A stretch of DNA of 60,861 nt from Streptomyces oceani. Its GTDB lineage: Bacteria; Actinomycetota; Actinomycetes; Streptomycetales; Streptomycetaceae. The DNA lies in contig NZ_LJGU01000112.1 in the NCBI RefSeq assembly GCF_001751245.1, positions 1 to 60,861 on the forward strand, in the 5' to 3' direction. The translations under genes were made by a program, and so were the position numbers. This document shows, one piece after another, positions 24,312 through 53,014 of this stretch. Positions within the stretch are counted from its first letter, which is position 1, and each line of letters begins with the position of its first letter. The notes below the pieces were generated by a model, which ran no database searches, was not told the DNA's origin, and worked only from the letters and a program-made list of their open reading frames with translations.

Positions 24312-25819
24312 GCGGTGGGCGCTCCTGTCTCCTGTACTGCTGTGGCCTGTACTGCCGTGTCCTGCGCTGCCGTGGCCCGTGCGGGGGTCTCACCGGCCGC
24401 CGTGTCCGGTGCCGTCGCCTGGGCGGCCAGCGACTCCAGCTGCTTCTTGTCCGGCTTGCCGTTCCGGTTGAGTGGGAAGCGGTCCAACACGCGCACCTGG
24501 TTGGGTCGTTCGTAGTCCGGCAGCAGCTCGGCCAACCGCCCGCGCCAGTACTGCGCTTCGCGCTGGTCCTCGTCCTCCACGAAGAAGACCAGCTGACAGC
24601 CGTCCCGCTCGTCCGGTACGGGTATGATCCGGGCCCGGCAGCCCCCGGCGGCGGCCTTGTGCTCGATGATCTCCGGGTGCAGCGTGTAGCCCTTACGGTG
24701 CACCGCGAGCTTGCGGCCGGCCACGAAGAGGTTGTCGCCCGCGTCGAGATAGCCGAAGTCCCCGGTGGCGAACCAGCCCCGGGGCGTCTCCCGCAGGGTG
24801 CCGTCGGCGGCCAGGTACCCCTCCATCAGGTCGGGCGTACGAACCTGTATCTCGCCGACCGAGCCCGCCGGCAGGAAGGCGCCGGTTTCGTCGACGACGC
24901 GCAACGCCAGTCCGTCCATCGCCCGTCCGGTGCCGACCGGGTTGTCCAGCGTGGCGAAGGCGACGTTGCCCGCCTCCGTACTGCCGTAGCTGTCCAACAG
25001 CGGCAGTCCGAAGGCCCGCTCGTACTCCTCGACCAGCCCGGGGTCGAGTGGCGCGGCGCCACTGCAGAACATCCGTACGCTCCGCACGTGCGCGGCGGCG
25101 GCCGGCTTGCGGCGGATGATGTTGAGCATGCTGCGGTAGCTGGCCGGCGTGGCGTCCACCACGGTGGCACCGGTCTGGCTGGCCATCACCAGCGCCCGGT
25201 CGATGCGCCGGTACGGCGCGATCACCAGCGAGCAGCGCACCAACCAGGCGATCAGCACCATGGAGATGCCGTACTGGTGGTTGAACGGCAGCAGGGGCAG
25301 CAGCACGTCGTCCGGGCGGTGGCCCATGTGCGCGGCGTTCCGCTCGAGGTTCCCGAGGAACCGTTGGCCCTGCTTGACGACGCCCTTGGGCTGCCCGGTA
25401 GAACCGGAGGACCACATGATGATCGCGTCCGACCGCTGCCGCCAGGTGTCCAGCGTCACCCGCGACTCGGAGGGGTGGATCCCGGCTCCCGCGACGAGCA
25501 GTTCGTAGATCGGGGTCCGCGGCGTCCCGTCGGGCATCGGCGCGTCGTCGTCGACGAGGCAGAGCTTGACGCCGGACTGGGCGCAGACCACCCGGGTGTC
25601 CTCCGCCCGCTCCTGGTGGTCGACCAGCACGATCGAGGCGCCCAGGTGCATGAGGGCCAGGAGCGTGCTGAGGTAGCCGGCGGAGTTGCCGGCCTTCAGC
25701 AGCACCCTGGTGCCGTCGTTGACGCCGCGTTCCCGCAGCGCCTCGGCGACTCCCAGGATGTTCCGCTCGAATTCGGGATACGTCCACACCGAATCCGCTG
25801 CGAAGAGCTTCGGGGTCAT
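24308..25819 (-). CDS. AMP-dependent acyl-CoA/ACP ligase
   Basis: A 503-residue ANL-superfamily adenylating enzyme that activates a carboxylic acid as acyl-AMP and passes it to CoA or an ACP. The P-loop is IIMWSSGSTGQPKGVVKQG. The A5 motif is LDSYGSTEAGNVAF, A7 is GWFATGDFGYLD, and the C-terminal lysine motif is NRNGKPDKKQLESL. The last ~35 residues are Ala/Thr/Gln/Val repeats with no fold. ATG has AAGGAGGAG upstream. It follows PKS3 by 66 bases and overlaps the acyltransferase by four. The likely substrate is the acid that primes PKS1. Confidence 0.85.
   Translation of the reverse strand: MTPKLFAADSVWTYPEFERNILGVAEALRERGVNDGTRVLLKAGNSAGYLSTLLALMHLGASIVLVDHQERAEDTRVVCAQSGVKLCLVDDDAPMPDGTPRTPIYELLVAGAGIHPSESRVTLDTWRQRSDAIIMWSSGSTGQPKGVVKQGQRFLGNLERNAAHMGHRPDDVLLPLLPFNHQYGISMVLIAWLVRCSLVIAPYRRIDRALVMASQTGATVVDATPASYRSMLNIIRRKPAAAAHVRSVRMFCSGAAPLDPGLVEEYERAFGLPLLDSYGSTEAGNVAFATLDNPVGTGRAMDGLALRVVDETGAFLPAGSVGEIQVRTPDLMEGYLAADGTLRETPRGWFATGDFGYLDAGDNLFVAGRKLAVHRKGYTLHPEIIEHKAAAGGCRARIIPVPDERDGCQLVFFVEDEDQREAQYWRGRLAELLPDYERPNQVRVLDRFPLNRNGKPDKKQLESLAAQATAPDTAAGETPARATAAQDTAVQATAVQETGAPTA
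24329..24376. repeat. Short imperfect repeats in the ligase tail
   Basis: Imperfect 15- to 18-base repeats of the type CCTGTACTGC(T/C)GTG encode the ATAAQDTAVQATAVQETG tail after the last ligase motif. Confidence 0.6.
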
Positions 25820-25885
25820 CGAGTCTCACTCCTCCTTTCTCCGGTTGGAGACTTCACGTGCGTGGGTGGATGATCGAGTGGCCGG

Positions 25886-35305
<9,420 letters not shown>

Positions 35306-35361
35306 CCGGGACGAACTCCTTCGACTGATCACGTGCGGGCGTGCGGGTTCCGCGTCCGCGG

Positions 35362-38300
35362 CTAGGACTTTCCGAGCTCGTCGCGGATGAGGTCGAAGAC
35401 CTCGTCCGCCGACGCCGACTCCAGGTCACCGCCAACGGGCGTGGCATCCCCCGTGGCCCAGCCGCTCAGCGAACTCCACTTCCACAACAGCGTCTCCAGC
35501 CGGCTCACCAGGATGTCCCGCAGGTCATCGTCCGGTTCCGTGTCGGCGAGCGCGCTCTCCAGTTGGTCCAGATGTCCCAGAAGCGGCGCGGAGGCGGCCT
35601 TGGCCCGACGCTCGGAGGCGTGGTCCGCGGACTCGCCGACGCCGAGTTCGTCCCGCAGGTGGCGGGCCAGCGCCGTCGCGTTCGGATAGGTGAAGACCAG
35701 GGTGGCCGGCAGCCGTATGCCGGTGGCCGCGCTCATCCGGTTACGCAGCTCGACGGCGGTGAGCGAGTCGAAACCGAGGTCCTTGAAGGCCCGGTCCGCC
35801 CCGATGGCCCCCTGCCCGCCGGCATGCCCGAGCACGGCGGCGGCGTTGCTGCGTACGAGGTCGAGCAGCACCCGCTCCTGCTCGGCCGCCCCGAGGCCGC
35901 TGAGCTGCCGGGTCAGCGACGAGGAGTCGGCGACCTCCGCCGTCTCCACGGCCCGTCGGGCGGGAGCCCGGACCAGGCCCCTGGCCAGGCTCGGCAGGTT
36001 GCCCTCGGCGGCGAGAGTCCGCAGCGCGGCGGTGTCCAACCGTACGGGTACCAGCAGGGGTTCGTCCCGAAGCTGGGCTGTGTCGAAGAGCCGGATGCCC
36101 AACTCGGTGGACAGCGCCGGGAAGCCGGACTTCCGCATCCGGGCCAGGTCGGCCGCGTCGAGGTGGCCGGTCATACCGCTGGCCTCGGCCCAGAAACCCC
36201 AGGCCATCGAGACCGCCGGCAGGCCGTCCGCCCGCCTGCGGTGGGCGAGCGCGTCCAGGAAGGCGTTGGCGGCGGCGTAGTTGCCCTGCCCGGGGCTGCC
36301 GAGGACGCCGGCGGCCGAGGAGAACAGCACGAAGTGCGTCAGGTCCAGCCCCCGGGTCAGCTCGTCGAGGTGCGCCGCGGCGTCGACCTTCGATCGCAGC
36401 ACCCGGTGGAGTTGTTCCGCGCTGAGCGAGAGCGTGGTGGCGTCGTCCAGCACCCCGGCCGCGTGGATCACCGCGCGCAGCGGACGCTCGGCCGGTACCG
36501 CGGCCAGCTGCCGGGCCAGCGCGTCCCGGTCCGCCACGTCACAGGCGGCGAACGTCACCTCGGCGCCGTGCTCGCGGAGTTCCGCGGCCAGTTCCTCCGC
36601 GCCGGCCGCCGAGCCGCCCTGGCGGCTGGTGAGCAGCAGGTGGCGTACGCCCCGCTCGCGTACGAGATGCCGGGCGATCATCCCGCCCAGCGTGCCCGTA
36701 CCGCCGGTGAGCAGCACCGTGCCGTCCGGGTCCCAGCTCCGCGGGATGGTCAGCACCAGCTTGCCGGTGTGCTTGGCCTGGCTCATGAAGCGGAAGGCCG
36801 CGGGCGCCTGGCGGATGTCCCAACCGCGCACCGGGAGCGCGCTCAGCTCCCCGGAGTCGAAGAGCGCGGACAGCGCCGCCAGCATCTCCGCGGTGCGGCT
36901 CGGGCCGGCGTCCACCAGGTCGAACGCCTGGTAGTGCACGCCAGGGTGGTCCCGGGCGACCTGCTCGGCCTCCCGGATGTCGGTCTTGCCCATCTCCACG
37001 AACCGGCCGCCGGACGGCAGCAGGCGTAGTGACGCGTCGACCAACTCCCCCGCCAGGGAGTCGAGTACGACGTGGACGCCCTGTCCTCCCGTCTCGGCCA
37101 GGAAACGCTCCTCGAAGGAGTCGTCCCGGGAGGAGCCGATATGCGCCTCGTCCAGGCCCATCGCCCGCAGGTGGTCCCACTTGCCCGCGCTGGCCGTGGC
37201 GTAGACCTCGGCGCCGAGGTGGCGGGCGAGCTGGACCGCGGCCATGCCCACGCCGCCGGTGGCCGCGTGGATGAGGACTCGCTCGCCGGGCCGGAGATTG
37301 GCCAGGTGCACGAGGGCGTAGTACGCCGTCAGGAACACCGTGGGTATGGACGCGGCCTGCTCCCAGGTCCACTGCCGGGGCACCCCGGTGACCATGGCAC
37401 GGTCGGCCACCGCCAGCGGCCCGAAGGCACCGGCGATGACTCCCATCACCCGGTCCCCCACCGCGAGGTCCGAGACCCCGGGGCCGACTTCCACCACCGT
37501 CCCGGCGCCCTCGTTGCCCATGGACGCCTCGCCCGGGTACATCCCCAGCGCGATCAGCACGTCCCGGAAGTTCAGGCCGCCCGCCCGCATGGCGACCCGG
37601 ACCTGGCCGGCCGCCAACGGCCGCTCGCCGGCTTCCGTCGGGGCGATCCGCAGGCCCTCCAGCGTGCCGCCGCCCTCGGAGACCAGCTCCCAGGCGCCCG
37701 GGTGACCGGCACTGCCGGCACTGTCGGGCACTGCCAGGGACTCGGCCGAGTCGGCGCGGGCGAGGCGCGGCGCCAGCAGCACGCCGTCCCGTACGGCGAG
37801 TTGCGGCTCGTCGAGCGCCTCCGCCGCGGCGACGGCCTGAGCGACCGCGGCCAGCGAGCTGTCCGCGCCGTCCAAGTCCACCAGCGTGATACGGCCCGGG
37901 ACCTCCGCTTGGGCGGCGCGCAGCATGCCCCACAGGGGCGCGTACGCGAGGTCGCGCGGGCGTTCCCCGCCGTGCGCGGCCACCGCCCCGCGCGTGACCA
38001 CGACCAGTCGCGCGGGCTCGAGGGCGTCCGCGCCGAGCAGCGCCTGTGTCTCGGCCAGGACGTGCGCCGTCGCCTCGTGGGTCGCCGCCGGCAGGTCGGA
38101 CCGCTCGGCCAGCGGCTCGCCCAAGTCTCCCGTGCCGCAGGGCAGCAGAATCACCTCGGGGGGCTTTGACCCGTCCGCCACGGCCCGTACGAGGTCCTCG
38201 GCGGCGCTGAACGGGCCGCCACGGGCGGCGTGTCCGGCGCCGTCTTCGGTGCCGGGGGCGCCAGCCGGGGCGAGCGCGGCCGAGTCCCGCAGGCCCAGCC

Positions 38301-41300
38301 GGTCCTCTCCCAGCACGAGCCAGCGGGCGGGGTCCGGTTCGGGCACCGCGCCCGTGGGCGCGATCCAGTCGATCCGGTGCAGCGCGTCGCCCGTCGTGTC
38401 CGTGCTGGTACGCAGCTGGGCCGCCGAGACCGGGCGGGAGACCAGGGAGTCGACCGAAGCCACCGGCCGCCCGTCGGCGTCCGTGAGACTCAGCGCCATC
38501 CCGTCCGGGCCGGCCGGTGCGATCCGTACCCGCAGCGTGGAGGCGCCGGAGGCGTACAGGCTGACCCCGTTCCAGGCGAACGGCAGGCTCACCGACTGCT
38601 TCTCGTCCCGCTTCTCCCGCCGCTCCTCATCGGAGTCGTCCGCGGCACCCACGGCGTCCCGCGCCAGTTCCGCGTGCAGCGCGGCGTCCAGCAGCGCCGG
38701 GTGCATGCCGAAGCGGCCCGCCTCCCGACGCTGCTCCTCCGGCAGCGCCACCTCGGCGAACAGTTCCTCGCCCCGCCGCCAGACGGCGTGCAGGCCCTGG
38801 AAGGCCGGGCCGTACGCGTAACCGGAGTCGGTCAGCCGGGCGTAGAAGTCCTCCAGCACGATCGGCTCGGCGTCGGCTGGCGGCCAGGCACCGCCGAGGT
38901 CGTGCGAGTCCGACGGCTCGGGGGCGCTCGCGCTGAGCGTGCCCTCGGCGTGCAGGGTCCACTCCGCGTCCGGCTCGGCGTCCTCCGGCCGCGAGTGGAC
39001 ACCGATTCCGCGCCGGCCGGCGCTGTCCGGCGTGTCCACCACGATCTGCAGTTGGATCGCCGACTGGTCCGGGAGTACGAGCGGGGCGTGCAGGCTGAGT
39101 TCGTCGACGCGGGCGCATCCGACCTCGTCGCCGGCCCGTACCGCGAGTTCGACGAAGGCGGTGCCGGGCAGCAGTACGGTGCCGGCCACCGCGTGGTCCG
39201 CCAGCCAGGGGTTGCCGCGCGGCGTGAGCCGGCCGGTCAGCAGTACCTGGTCGCTGCCCGCGGGTCGTACGGCGGCGCCGAGCAGCGGGTGGTCGGGCTC
39301 GGCGAGGCCGGCCGCGGCGACGTTCCCGGTCGCGGTGTCGGCCGACGGCGCGGCCCAGTACCGCTGGCGTTGGAAGGCGTAGGTGGGCAGGTCGAGGGTA
39401 CGGGCCTGCCGGCCGCGCAGCACCGTGCTCCAGTCGACCCGGACACCTCTGGCCCACGCCTCGGCCAGGGAGGTGAGGAACCGCCGCGGTCCGCCCTCGT
39501 CGCGGCGCAGCGAACCGAGCGTGGCTGCCCGCGAACCGGCCTCCTCGACGCTCTCCTGCACCCCGATGGTGAGCACCGGGTGGGCGCTGCACTCGATGAA
39601 GGCGCCGTGCCCGGCGTCCAGCAGGCCCCGGACGGTCTCAGCGAAGCGCACGGTCTGCCGGAGGTTGGTGTACCAGTACTCGCCGTCCAGGGTGTGCCCC
39701 GGGGTGAGCTGCCCGGTGACCGTGGAGTGGAACGGCACCTCGGTGGCCCGTGGTTGGATGCCCACCAGCGCCTTGAGCACGTCCTCCCGGATCTCCTCGA
39801 CATGCGGCGAGTGCGAGGCGTAGTCGACCGCGATCCGCTTGGCACGCACGCCGTCGGTCTCGCAGGCGGCCATCAGCTCGTCCAGCGCCTCCGGGTCGCC
39901 GGAGACCACGGTCGACTCGGGTCCGTTCGTCGAGGCGACGGCGATACGTCCCTCCCAGCGGCTGATCCGCTCGCCGGCCCCCTCGGCGCCCTCCGCCAGC
40001 GAGACCATGCCGCCCTTGCCGGCGAGCTTCAGCAGCGCCCGGGCCCGTAGCGCGACGACCTGGGCGGCGTCCTCCAGGGACAGCGCGCCGGCCACGCAGG
40101 CGGCGGCGATCTCGCCCTGGGAGTGCCCGATCACCGCTGCCGGGCGCACACCGGCAGCACGCCACAGCGCGGCCAGCGAGACCATCACGGAGAACAGCAC
40201 CGGCTGCACCACGTCCACCCGCTCCAGCGAGGGCGCGCCGGGGGCCGCACGGAGCACGTCGAGCAGGGACCAGTCCACGTGCCGGCGCAGGGCCTCGTCG
40301 CACTCCCGCATCCGTCGGGCGAACGGCTCGGAGCAGTCCAGGAGTTCGACGGCCATACCGGCCCACTGCGAGCCCTGGCCGGGAAAGACGAAGACGGGGC
40401 GGTCGGCGCCACCGAGCACCTCGGACCGGACCGTACCGGCGGCAGCAGCGGTGCCGGCACCGGCCGGGTCCTGCCGCAGCGCCTCCAGCGCGTCCAGGAA
40501 CTCCTGCCGGTCCCGCGCGACCACCGCGCCGCGGTGTTTCAGCGCGGCCCTGCTGGTCGTCAACGACAGTGCGACGTCGGCCGGTTCCAACTCCGGGTCA
40601 GCGCCCGCGAAGGAGCGCAGCCGGTCGGCCTGCCCGCCCAGGCTCTCCGGGCTCGCTCCGGACAACGGCCAGGGCAGCGTCGCACCACGGATGACGGGCT
40701 CGGCGCCGTCCGCTCCGTCCACGGCGGACGAGGGCTCGGCGGACGAGGGCTCGGGCAGTTCCAGGATGAGGTGGGCGTTGGTGCCGCTGACACCGAACGA
40801 GGAGACCGCACCACGGCGCGTGTGACCGTAGTCGGGCCAGTCCCTGGACTGCCGGAGCAGCTCCACGGAGCCCTGTGACCAGTCGACGAAGTCCGAGGGC
40901 TGATCGGCGTGCAGCGTCTTCGGGAGCAGACCGTGCCGAAGCGCCATCACCATCTTGATGACCCCGCCCACCCCGGCCGCCGCCTGGGTGTGGCCGACGT
41001 TCGACTTGAACGAGCCGAGGTACAACGGCTGCTGGCTCGGCCGCCCCTTGCCGTAGGTGGCGAGCAGCGCGTGTGCCTCGATCGGGTCACCGAGGCTGGT
41101 GCCGGTGCCGTGTGCCTCCACCGCGTCCACGTCCCGGGTGGTCAGCTCGGCCTGCTCCAGGGCCTGTTGGATGACCCGCCGCTGGGCCGGTCCGCTCGGC
41201 GCGGTCAGGCCCTGGCTGGCGCCGTCCTGGTTGACCGCCGAACCACGCAGTACGGCCAGCACCGGGTGCCCGTTGCGCCGCGCGTCGGACAGCCGCTCCA

Positions 41301-42234
41301 GCAGCAGCATCCCGGCGCCCTCGGACCAGGTGGTGCCGTCCGCGCCGGCGCCGAACGCCTTGCAGCGGCCGTCCGGTGCCAGGCCACGCTGCCGGCTGAA
41401 GGCGACGAAACCGACGGGCGTGGCGATCACCGTGGCACCGCCGGCGAGCGCCATCGAGCACTCCCCCTGGCGTAGCGACTGCGCGGCCAGGTGCATGGAC
41501 ACCAGTGAGGAGGAGCACGCCGTGTCCACGGTGACGGCGGGCCCCTCGAAGCCGAAGGTGTACGACACCCGGCCGGACGCCACGCTCGAGACGGTGCCGT
41601 CGATGAGGTACGGCTCGACCTCCGCCGGAGCGTCCCCGAACTTGAAGCCGTACTGGTTGTCGATGACGCCCGCGAAGACGCCGGTGTCGCTGCCCTTCAG
41701 CCCGGTGACGTCGATACCCGCCCGCTCGAAGACCTCCCAGGAGGTCTCCAGCAGCAGCCGCTGCTGCGGGTCCATCGCCACCGCCTCACGCGGTGAGATA
41801 CCGAAGAACGCCGGGTCGAACTGGTCGGCGTCGGTGAGGAAACCCCCTCGCTGGGTGTACGTGGTGCCGGGGTTCTCCGGGTCCGGATCGTAGAGCCCCT
41901 CGATGTCCCAGCCCCGGTTGGTGGGGAAGTCCGATATCGCGTCCGTGCCCTCGGAAACCAGCCGCCACAGCGCCTCCGGGGAGTCGGCCCCGCCGGGGAA
42001 GCGGCAGCTCATGGCCACCACCGCGATGGGCTCGGCGCCGCCCGGGCCCTCTCCGTCCCGTCCGGCCGCCTGGTGTCCCGACGACGCCGTGTCGGCGGAG
42101 TCGAGCCGGCCGGCCCCCTTCACGGACTTGCGCAACGCCTCGATGGCACGCTCGTTGACCGCGCGCAGCCGCTCGTTCTCCTTGAGCGACTTACGCAGCG
42201 CCTCAACGGCCCGCTCGTTCTGAGTTGCCGACAT
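35362..42234 (-). CDS. Type I PKS2: extension module 2 (KS-AT-DH-ER-KR-ACP)
   Basis: 2290 residues, one fully reducing module. The N-terminal docking coiled coil contains a 21-residue duplication ([13 protein letters not shown] at 6-18, [13 protein letters not shown] at 27-39). KS from ~68 with DTACSSS and EAHGTGT. AT ~611-900 with GHSQGE and YASH, so methylmalonyl-CoA. DH from ~981 with [12 protein letters not shown] and [12 protein letters not shown] from ~1521 with [15 protein letters not shown] and [15 protein letters not shown]; Tyr in FLTAYYAL predicts a 2S methyl. KR from ~1836 with GVLDD (B-type). ACP GFDSLTA ~2151. The C-terminus, ending [14 protein letters not shown], is a class 1 docking domain that should hand on to PKS3. 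ATG has GAGG upstream. Confidence 0.95.
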   Translation of the reverse strand: MSATQNERAVEALRKSLKENERLRAVNERAIEALRKSVKGAGRLDSADTASSGHQAAGRDGEGPGGAEPIAVVAMSCRFPGGADSPEALWRLVSEGTDAISDFPTNRGWDIEGLYDPDPENPGTTYTQRGGFLTDADQFDPAFFGISPREAVAMDPQQRLLLETSWEVFERAGIDVTGLKGSDTGVFAGVIDNQYGFKFGDAPAEVEPYLIDGTVSSVASGRVSYTFGFEGPAVTVDTACSSSLVSMHLAAQSLRQGECSMALAGGATVIATPVGFVAFSRQRGLAPDGRCKAFGAGADGTTWSEGAGMLLLERLSDARRNGHPVLAVLRGSAVNQDGASQGLTAPSGPAQRRVIQQALEQAELTTRDVDAVEAHGTGTSLGDPIEAHALLATYGKGRPSQQPLYLGSFKSNVGHTQAAAGVGGVIKMVMALRHGLLPKTLHADQPSDFVDWSQGSVELLRQSRDWPDYGHTRRGAVSSFGVSGTNAHLILELPEPSSAEPSSAVDGADGAEPVIRGATLPWPLSGASPESLGGQADRLRSFAGADPELEPADVALSLTTSRAALKHRGAVVARDRQEFLDALEALRQDPAGAGTAAAAGTVRSEVLGGADRPVFVFPGQGSQWAGMAVELLDCSEPFARRMRECDEALRRHVDWSLLDVLRAAPGAPSLERVDVVQPVLFSVMVSLAALWRAAGVRPAAVIGHSQGEIAAACVAGALSLEDAAQVVALRARALLKLAGKGGMVSLAEGAEGAGERISRWEGRIAVASTNGPESTVVSGDPEALDELMAACETDGVRAKRIAVDYASHSPHVEEIREDVLKALVGIQPRATEVPFHSTVTGQLTPGHTLDGEYWYTNLRQTVRFAETVRGLLDAGHGAFIECSAHPVLTIGVQESVEEAGSRAATLGSLRRDEGGPRRFLTSLAEAWARGVRVDWSTVLRGRQARTLDLPTYAFQRQRYWAAPSADTATGNVAAAGLAEPDHPLLGAAVRPAGSDQVLLTGRLTPRGNPWLADHAVAGTVLLPGTAFVELAVRAGDEVGCARVDELSLHAPLVLPDQSAIQLQIVVDTPDSAGRRGIGVHSRPEDAEPDAEWTLHAEGTLSASAPEPSDSHDLGGAWPPADAEPIVLEDFYARLTDSGYAYGPAFQGLHAVWRRGEELFAEVALPEEQRREAGRFGMHPALLDAALHAELARDAVGAADDSDEERREKRDEKQSVSLPFAWNGVSLYASGASTLRVRIAPAGPDGMALSLTDADGRPVASVDSLVSRPVSAAQLRTSTDTTGDALHRIDWIAPTGAVPEPDPARWLVLGEDRLGLRDSAALAPAGAPGTEDGAGHAARGGPFSAAEDLVRAVADGSKPPEVILLPCGTGDLGEPLAERSDLPAATHEATAHVLAETQALLGADALEPARLVVVTRGAVAAHGGERPRDLAYAPLWGMLRAAQAEVPGRITLVDLDGADSSLAAVAQAVAAAEALDEPQLAVRDGVLLAPRLARADSAESLAVPDSAGSAGHPGAWELVSEGGGTLEGLRIAPTEAGERPLAAGQVRVAMRAGGLNFRDVLIALGMYPGEASMGNEGAGTVVEVGPGVSDLAVGDRVMGVIAGAFGPLAVADRAMVTGVPRQWTWEQAASIPTVFLTAYYALVHLANLRPGERVLIHAATGGVGMAAVQLARHLGAEVYATASAGKWDHLRAMGLDEAHIGSSRDDSFEERFLAETGGQGVHVVLDSLAGELVDASLRLLPSGGRFVEMGKTDIREAEQVARDHPGVHYQAFDLVDAGPSRTAEMLAALSALFDSGELSALPVRGWDIRQAPAAFRFMSQAKHTGKLVLTIPRSWDPDGTVLLTGGTGTLGGMIARHLVRERGVRHLLLTSRQGGSAAGAEELAAELREHGAEVTFAACDVADRDALARQLAAVPAERPLRAVIHAAGVLDDATTLSLSAEQLHRVLRSKVDAAAHLDELTRGLDLTHFVLFSSAAGVLGSPGQGNYAAANAFLDALAHRRRADGLPAVSMAWGFWAEASGMTGHLDAADLARMRKSGFPALSTELGIRLFDTAQLRDEPLLVPVRLDTAALRTLAAEGNLPSLARGLVRAPARRAVETAEVADSSSLTRQLSGLGAAEQERVLLDLVRSNAAAVLGHAGGQGAIGADRAFKDLGFDSLTAVELRNRMSAATGIRLPATLVFTYPNATALARHLRDELGVGESADHASERRAKAASAPLLGHLDQLESALADTEPDDDLRDILVSRLETLLWKWSSLSGWATGDATPVGGDLESASADEVFDLIRDELGKS
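42046..42219. repeat. 63-base duplication in the PKS2 docking helix
   Basis: Codons 6-18 and 27-39 of PKS2 are near copies spaced 63 bases apart (within about 42118-42219), the rest of the interval being linker. 21 residues is exactly three heptads, so the coiled-coil register is preserved. Confidence 0.6.
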
Positions 42235-42259
42235 CAGGTTTTCCTCACTCCACGCCGCA

Positions 42260-51298
<9,039 letters not shown>

Positions 51299-51583
51299 GA
51301 ACGTCCCCTTCTGCTGCCCAACGCCACGCGCATTTGGGCCCCGCGTACCGGGACAGCCACACACGTCCGCCAGCTGACAAGTGAAACGCACGGCCGACGC
51401 GGAAACCCCTAGTCTTGCCCGCCGGTCGCGCTCCCCTGCTCCGCCGACGGTCGGTCCACGCCGCCCGGAAGGCCCTACGACCCGTACGGCCGCCCCGCAC
51501 CACTTTCCAGGATCCAGCGGCCGACGATTCGCGTCCCATCCTCCCGGCGCCGGGGCCCAGCTCCGCACCACCCGCGGCGTGGT

Positions 51584-51599
51584 CTGGGGATATCTCCAG
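51584..51599. promoter_or_regulatory. PAS-LuxR (PimM-type) operator candidate
   Basis: CTGGGGATATCTCCAG is palindromic but for one base pair and matches 15 of 16 positions of CTVGGGAWWTCCCBAG, the consensus I recall for PAS-LuxR activators of polyene clusters. A 7-bp dyad TCGGCGG-gact-CCGCCGA (51604-51621) follows at once. No gene of that regulator family is in the window. Confidence 0.55.
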
Positions 51600-51737
51600 A
51601 AAATCGGCGGGACTCCGCCGACCGTTCGGACCCCTGAGCGCCGCTGACGGGCCGACACCTCCGCCGCGCGACGAACGGCCAGCTCAGCGTGCCCGATTGA
51701 GACCGCCCAGGACCTCGAGCGCACTCTCCACCACGTC

Positions 51738-51765
51738 TATACATCGAAGGTATACACATGGTGTA
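51738..51765. promoter_or_regulatory. PadR operator
   Basis: Overlapping dyads TATAC-N7-GTATA (51738-51754) and TACAC-atg-GTGTA (51753-51765) lie 12 bases before the padR ATG. ATAC/GTAT-type palindromes are usual PadR sites. The AT-rich core also fits a -10 element, and no ribosome site is seen, so the padR mRNA may be leaderless and self-repressed. Confidence 0.65.
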
Positions 51766-51776
51766 GAGTCCTTCGC

Positions 51777-52301
51777 ATGTCCATCAGTCACACCCTGCTC
51801 GGCCTCCTGGAGGCAGGTCCGCGGCATGGCTACGACCTCAAGCGGGCCTTCGACGAGCGCTTCGGTCACGACCGCCAGCTGCACTACGGCCAGGTCTACT
51901 CGACGATGTCCCGACTCCTGAAGAACGGCCTCGTGGAGGTCGACGGCGTCGAGGCCGGCGGCGGCCCGGAGCGCAAGCGATACGCCATCACGGACGCCGG
52001 GGTCACCGACGTGCAGACGTGGCTCACGACGCCGGAGAAGCCCGAGCCGTACCTCCAGAGCACCCTCTACACCAAGGTCGTGCTCGCCATGCTCACCGGC
52101 AGGGACGCCGGCGAACTGCTCGATACCCAACGCGCGGAGCACTTGCGGCTCATGCGGGACCTCACCCGCCGCAAGAAGGGCGGCGACCTGGCCGACCAAC
52201 TCATCTGCGACCACGCGTTGTTCCACCTGGAAGCCGATCTGCGCTGGCTGGAAACCGCCGGCAGTCGGCTCGAGAAACTCGCTAAGGAGGTGCTGGCATG
52301 A
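51777..52301 (+). CDS. PadR-family transcriptional regulator
   Basis: A 174-residue PadR protein. The winged helix-turn-helix is SISHTLLGLLEAGPRHGYDLKRAFDERFG, with LHYGQVYSTMSRLLKNGLVEV as recognition helix and wing. The C-terminal half is the four-helix dimerisation domain (PadR subfamily 2). Its stop overlaps the ABC ATPase start by four bases, so it is the first gene of the exporter operon and probably represses it until the substrate binds. A palindrome stands directly before its start. It may also influence the divergent PKS operon. Confidence 0.9.
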   Translation: MSISHTLLGLLEAGPRHGYDLKRAFDERFGHDRQLHYGQVYSTMSRLLKNGLVEVDGVEAGGGPERKRYAITDAGVTDVQTWLTTPEKPEPYLQSTLYTKVVLAMLTGRDAGELLDTQRAEHLRLMRDLTRRKKGGDLADQLICDHALFHLEADLRWLETAGSRLEKLAKEVLA

Positions 52302-53014
52302 CCGCACCAGCCACCACCGTCACACCCCCCACCGCCACGACGGCACTGCTCGCCGCCAGCGGCCTGCACAAGACGTACGGCAGCACCGCCGCGCTGGCCG
52401 GCGCGGACCTGTCCGTGCGCGCCGGCGAGGTGGTGGCCGTCATGGGCCCGTCCGGCTCCGGCAAGTCGACCCTGCTGCACTGCCTCGCGGGCATCGTGCC
52501 GCCGGACTCCGGCACGGTGCACTACCGGCAGCAGGAGATGTCCAGCATGTCGGACGCCGAGCGCAGCGCGCTGCGCCGCAGGGACTTCGGCTTCGTCTTC
52601 CAGTTCGGCCAGCTCGTCCCCGAGTTGACCTGCACGGAAAACGTCGCGCTGCCCCTTCGGCTCGCCGGCGCCAAGCGCAGGGCGGCGGAGGAGCGGGCCA
52701 CTCACTGGCTGGAGCGGCTCGAGGTCGAGGACGTCCGCCACCACCGGCCCGGCCAGATCTCCGGAGGCCAGGGGCAACGCGTGGCCATCGCCCGCGCCCT
52801 GGTGGGCGACCCCAGCGTGATCTTCGCCGACGAACCGACCGGGGCACTCGACTCGCTGAACGGCGAGCGGGTGATGGACCTGCTCACGGACTCCGCCAAG
52901 GAGTCCCGCACGGCCGTCGTCCTGGTCACCCACGAGGCCCGGGTGGCGGCGTACTCCGACCGCGAGATCGTCGTACGGGACGGCAGCGCCCGGGACATGG
53001 CGGCCCTCGCATGA
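52298..53014 (+). CDS. ABC transporter ATP-binding protein
   Basis: A 238-residue ATPase of the MacB/LolD type. Walker A is GPSGSGKST, the Q-loop is in FVFQFGQLVPELT, the signature is ISGGQGQRVAIARAL, Walker B and the D-loop are VIFADEPTGALDS, and the switch His is in VLVTHEARVA. The final AAC/GCA-rich residues overlap the permease start by four bases. With the permease it forms an FtsX-type exporter, likely giving self-resistance or secretion for the island product. Confidence 0.93.
   Translation: MTAPATTVTPPTATTALLAASGLHKTYGSTAALAGADLSVRAGEVVAVMGPSGSGKSTLLHCLAGIVPPDSGTVHYRQQEMSSMSDAERSALRRRDFGFVFQFGQLVPELTCTENVALPLRLAGAKRRAAEERATHWLERLEVEDVRHHRPGQISGGQGQRVAIARALVGDPSVIFADEPTGALDSLNGERVMDLLTDSAKESRTAVVLVTHEARVAAYSDREIVVRDGSARDMAALA

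Larger units (their letters stand above)
51299..51776. promoter_or_regulatory. 478-base divergent control region, PKS1 / PadR
   Basis: Non-coding region between the PKS operon and the padR-ABC operon. It carries a PAS-LuxR-like box with an adjacent small hairpin, a weaker half-match on the minus strand near 51403-51418 (CTAGGGGTTTCC), and a PadR-type palindrome next to the padR start. Both main transcripts of the island must start here. Confidence 0.7.

Noticed and set aside
24308..25819. The ligase as an off-loading or NRPS-like enzyme
   Set aside because: It has no carrier or condensation domain; the sequence is a plain acyl-CoA/ACP ligase next to a starter-type acyltransferase.
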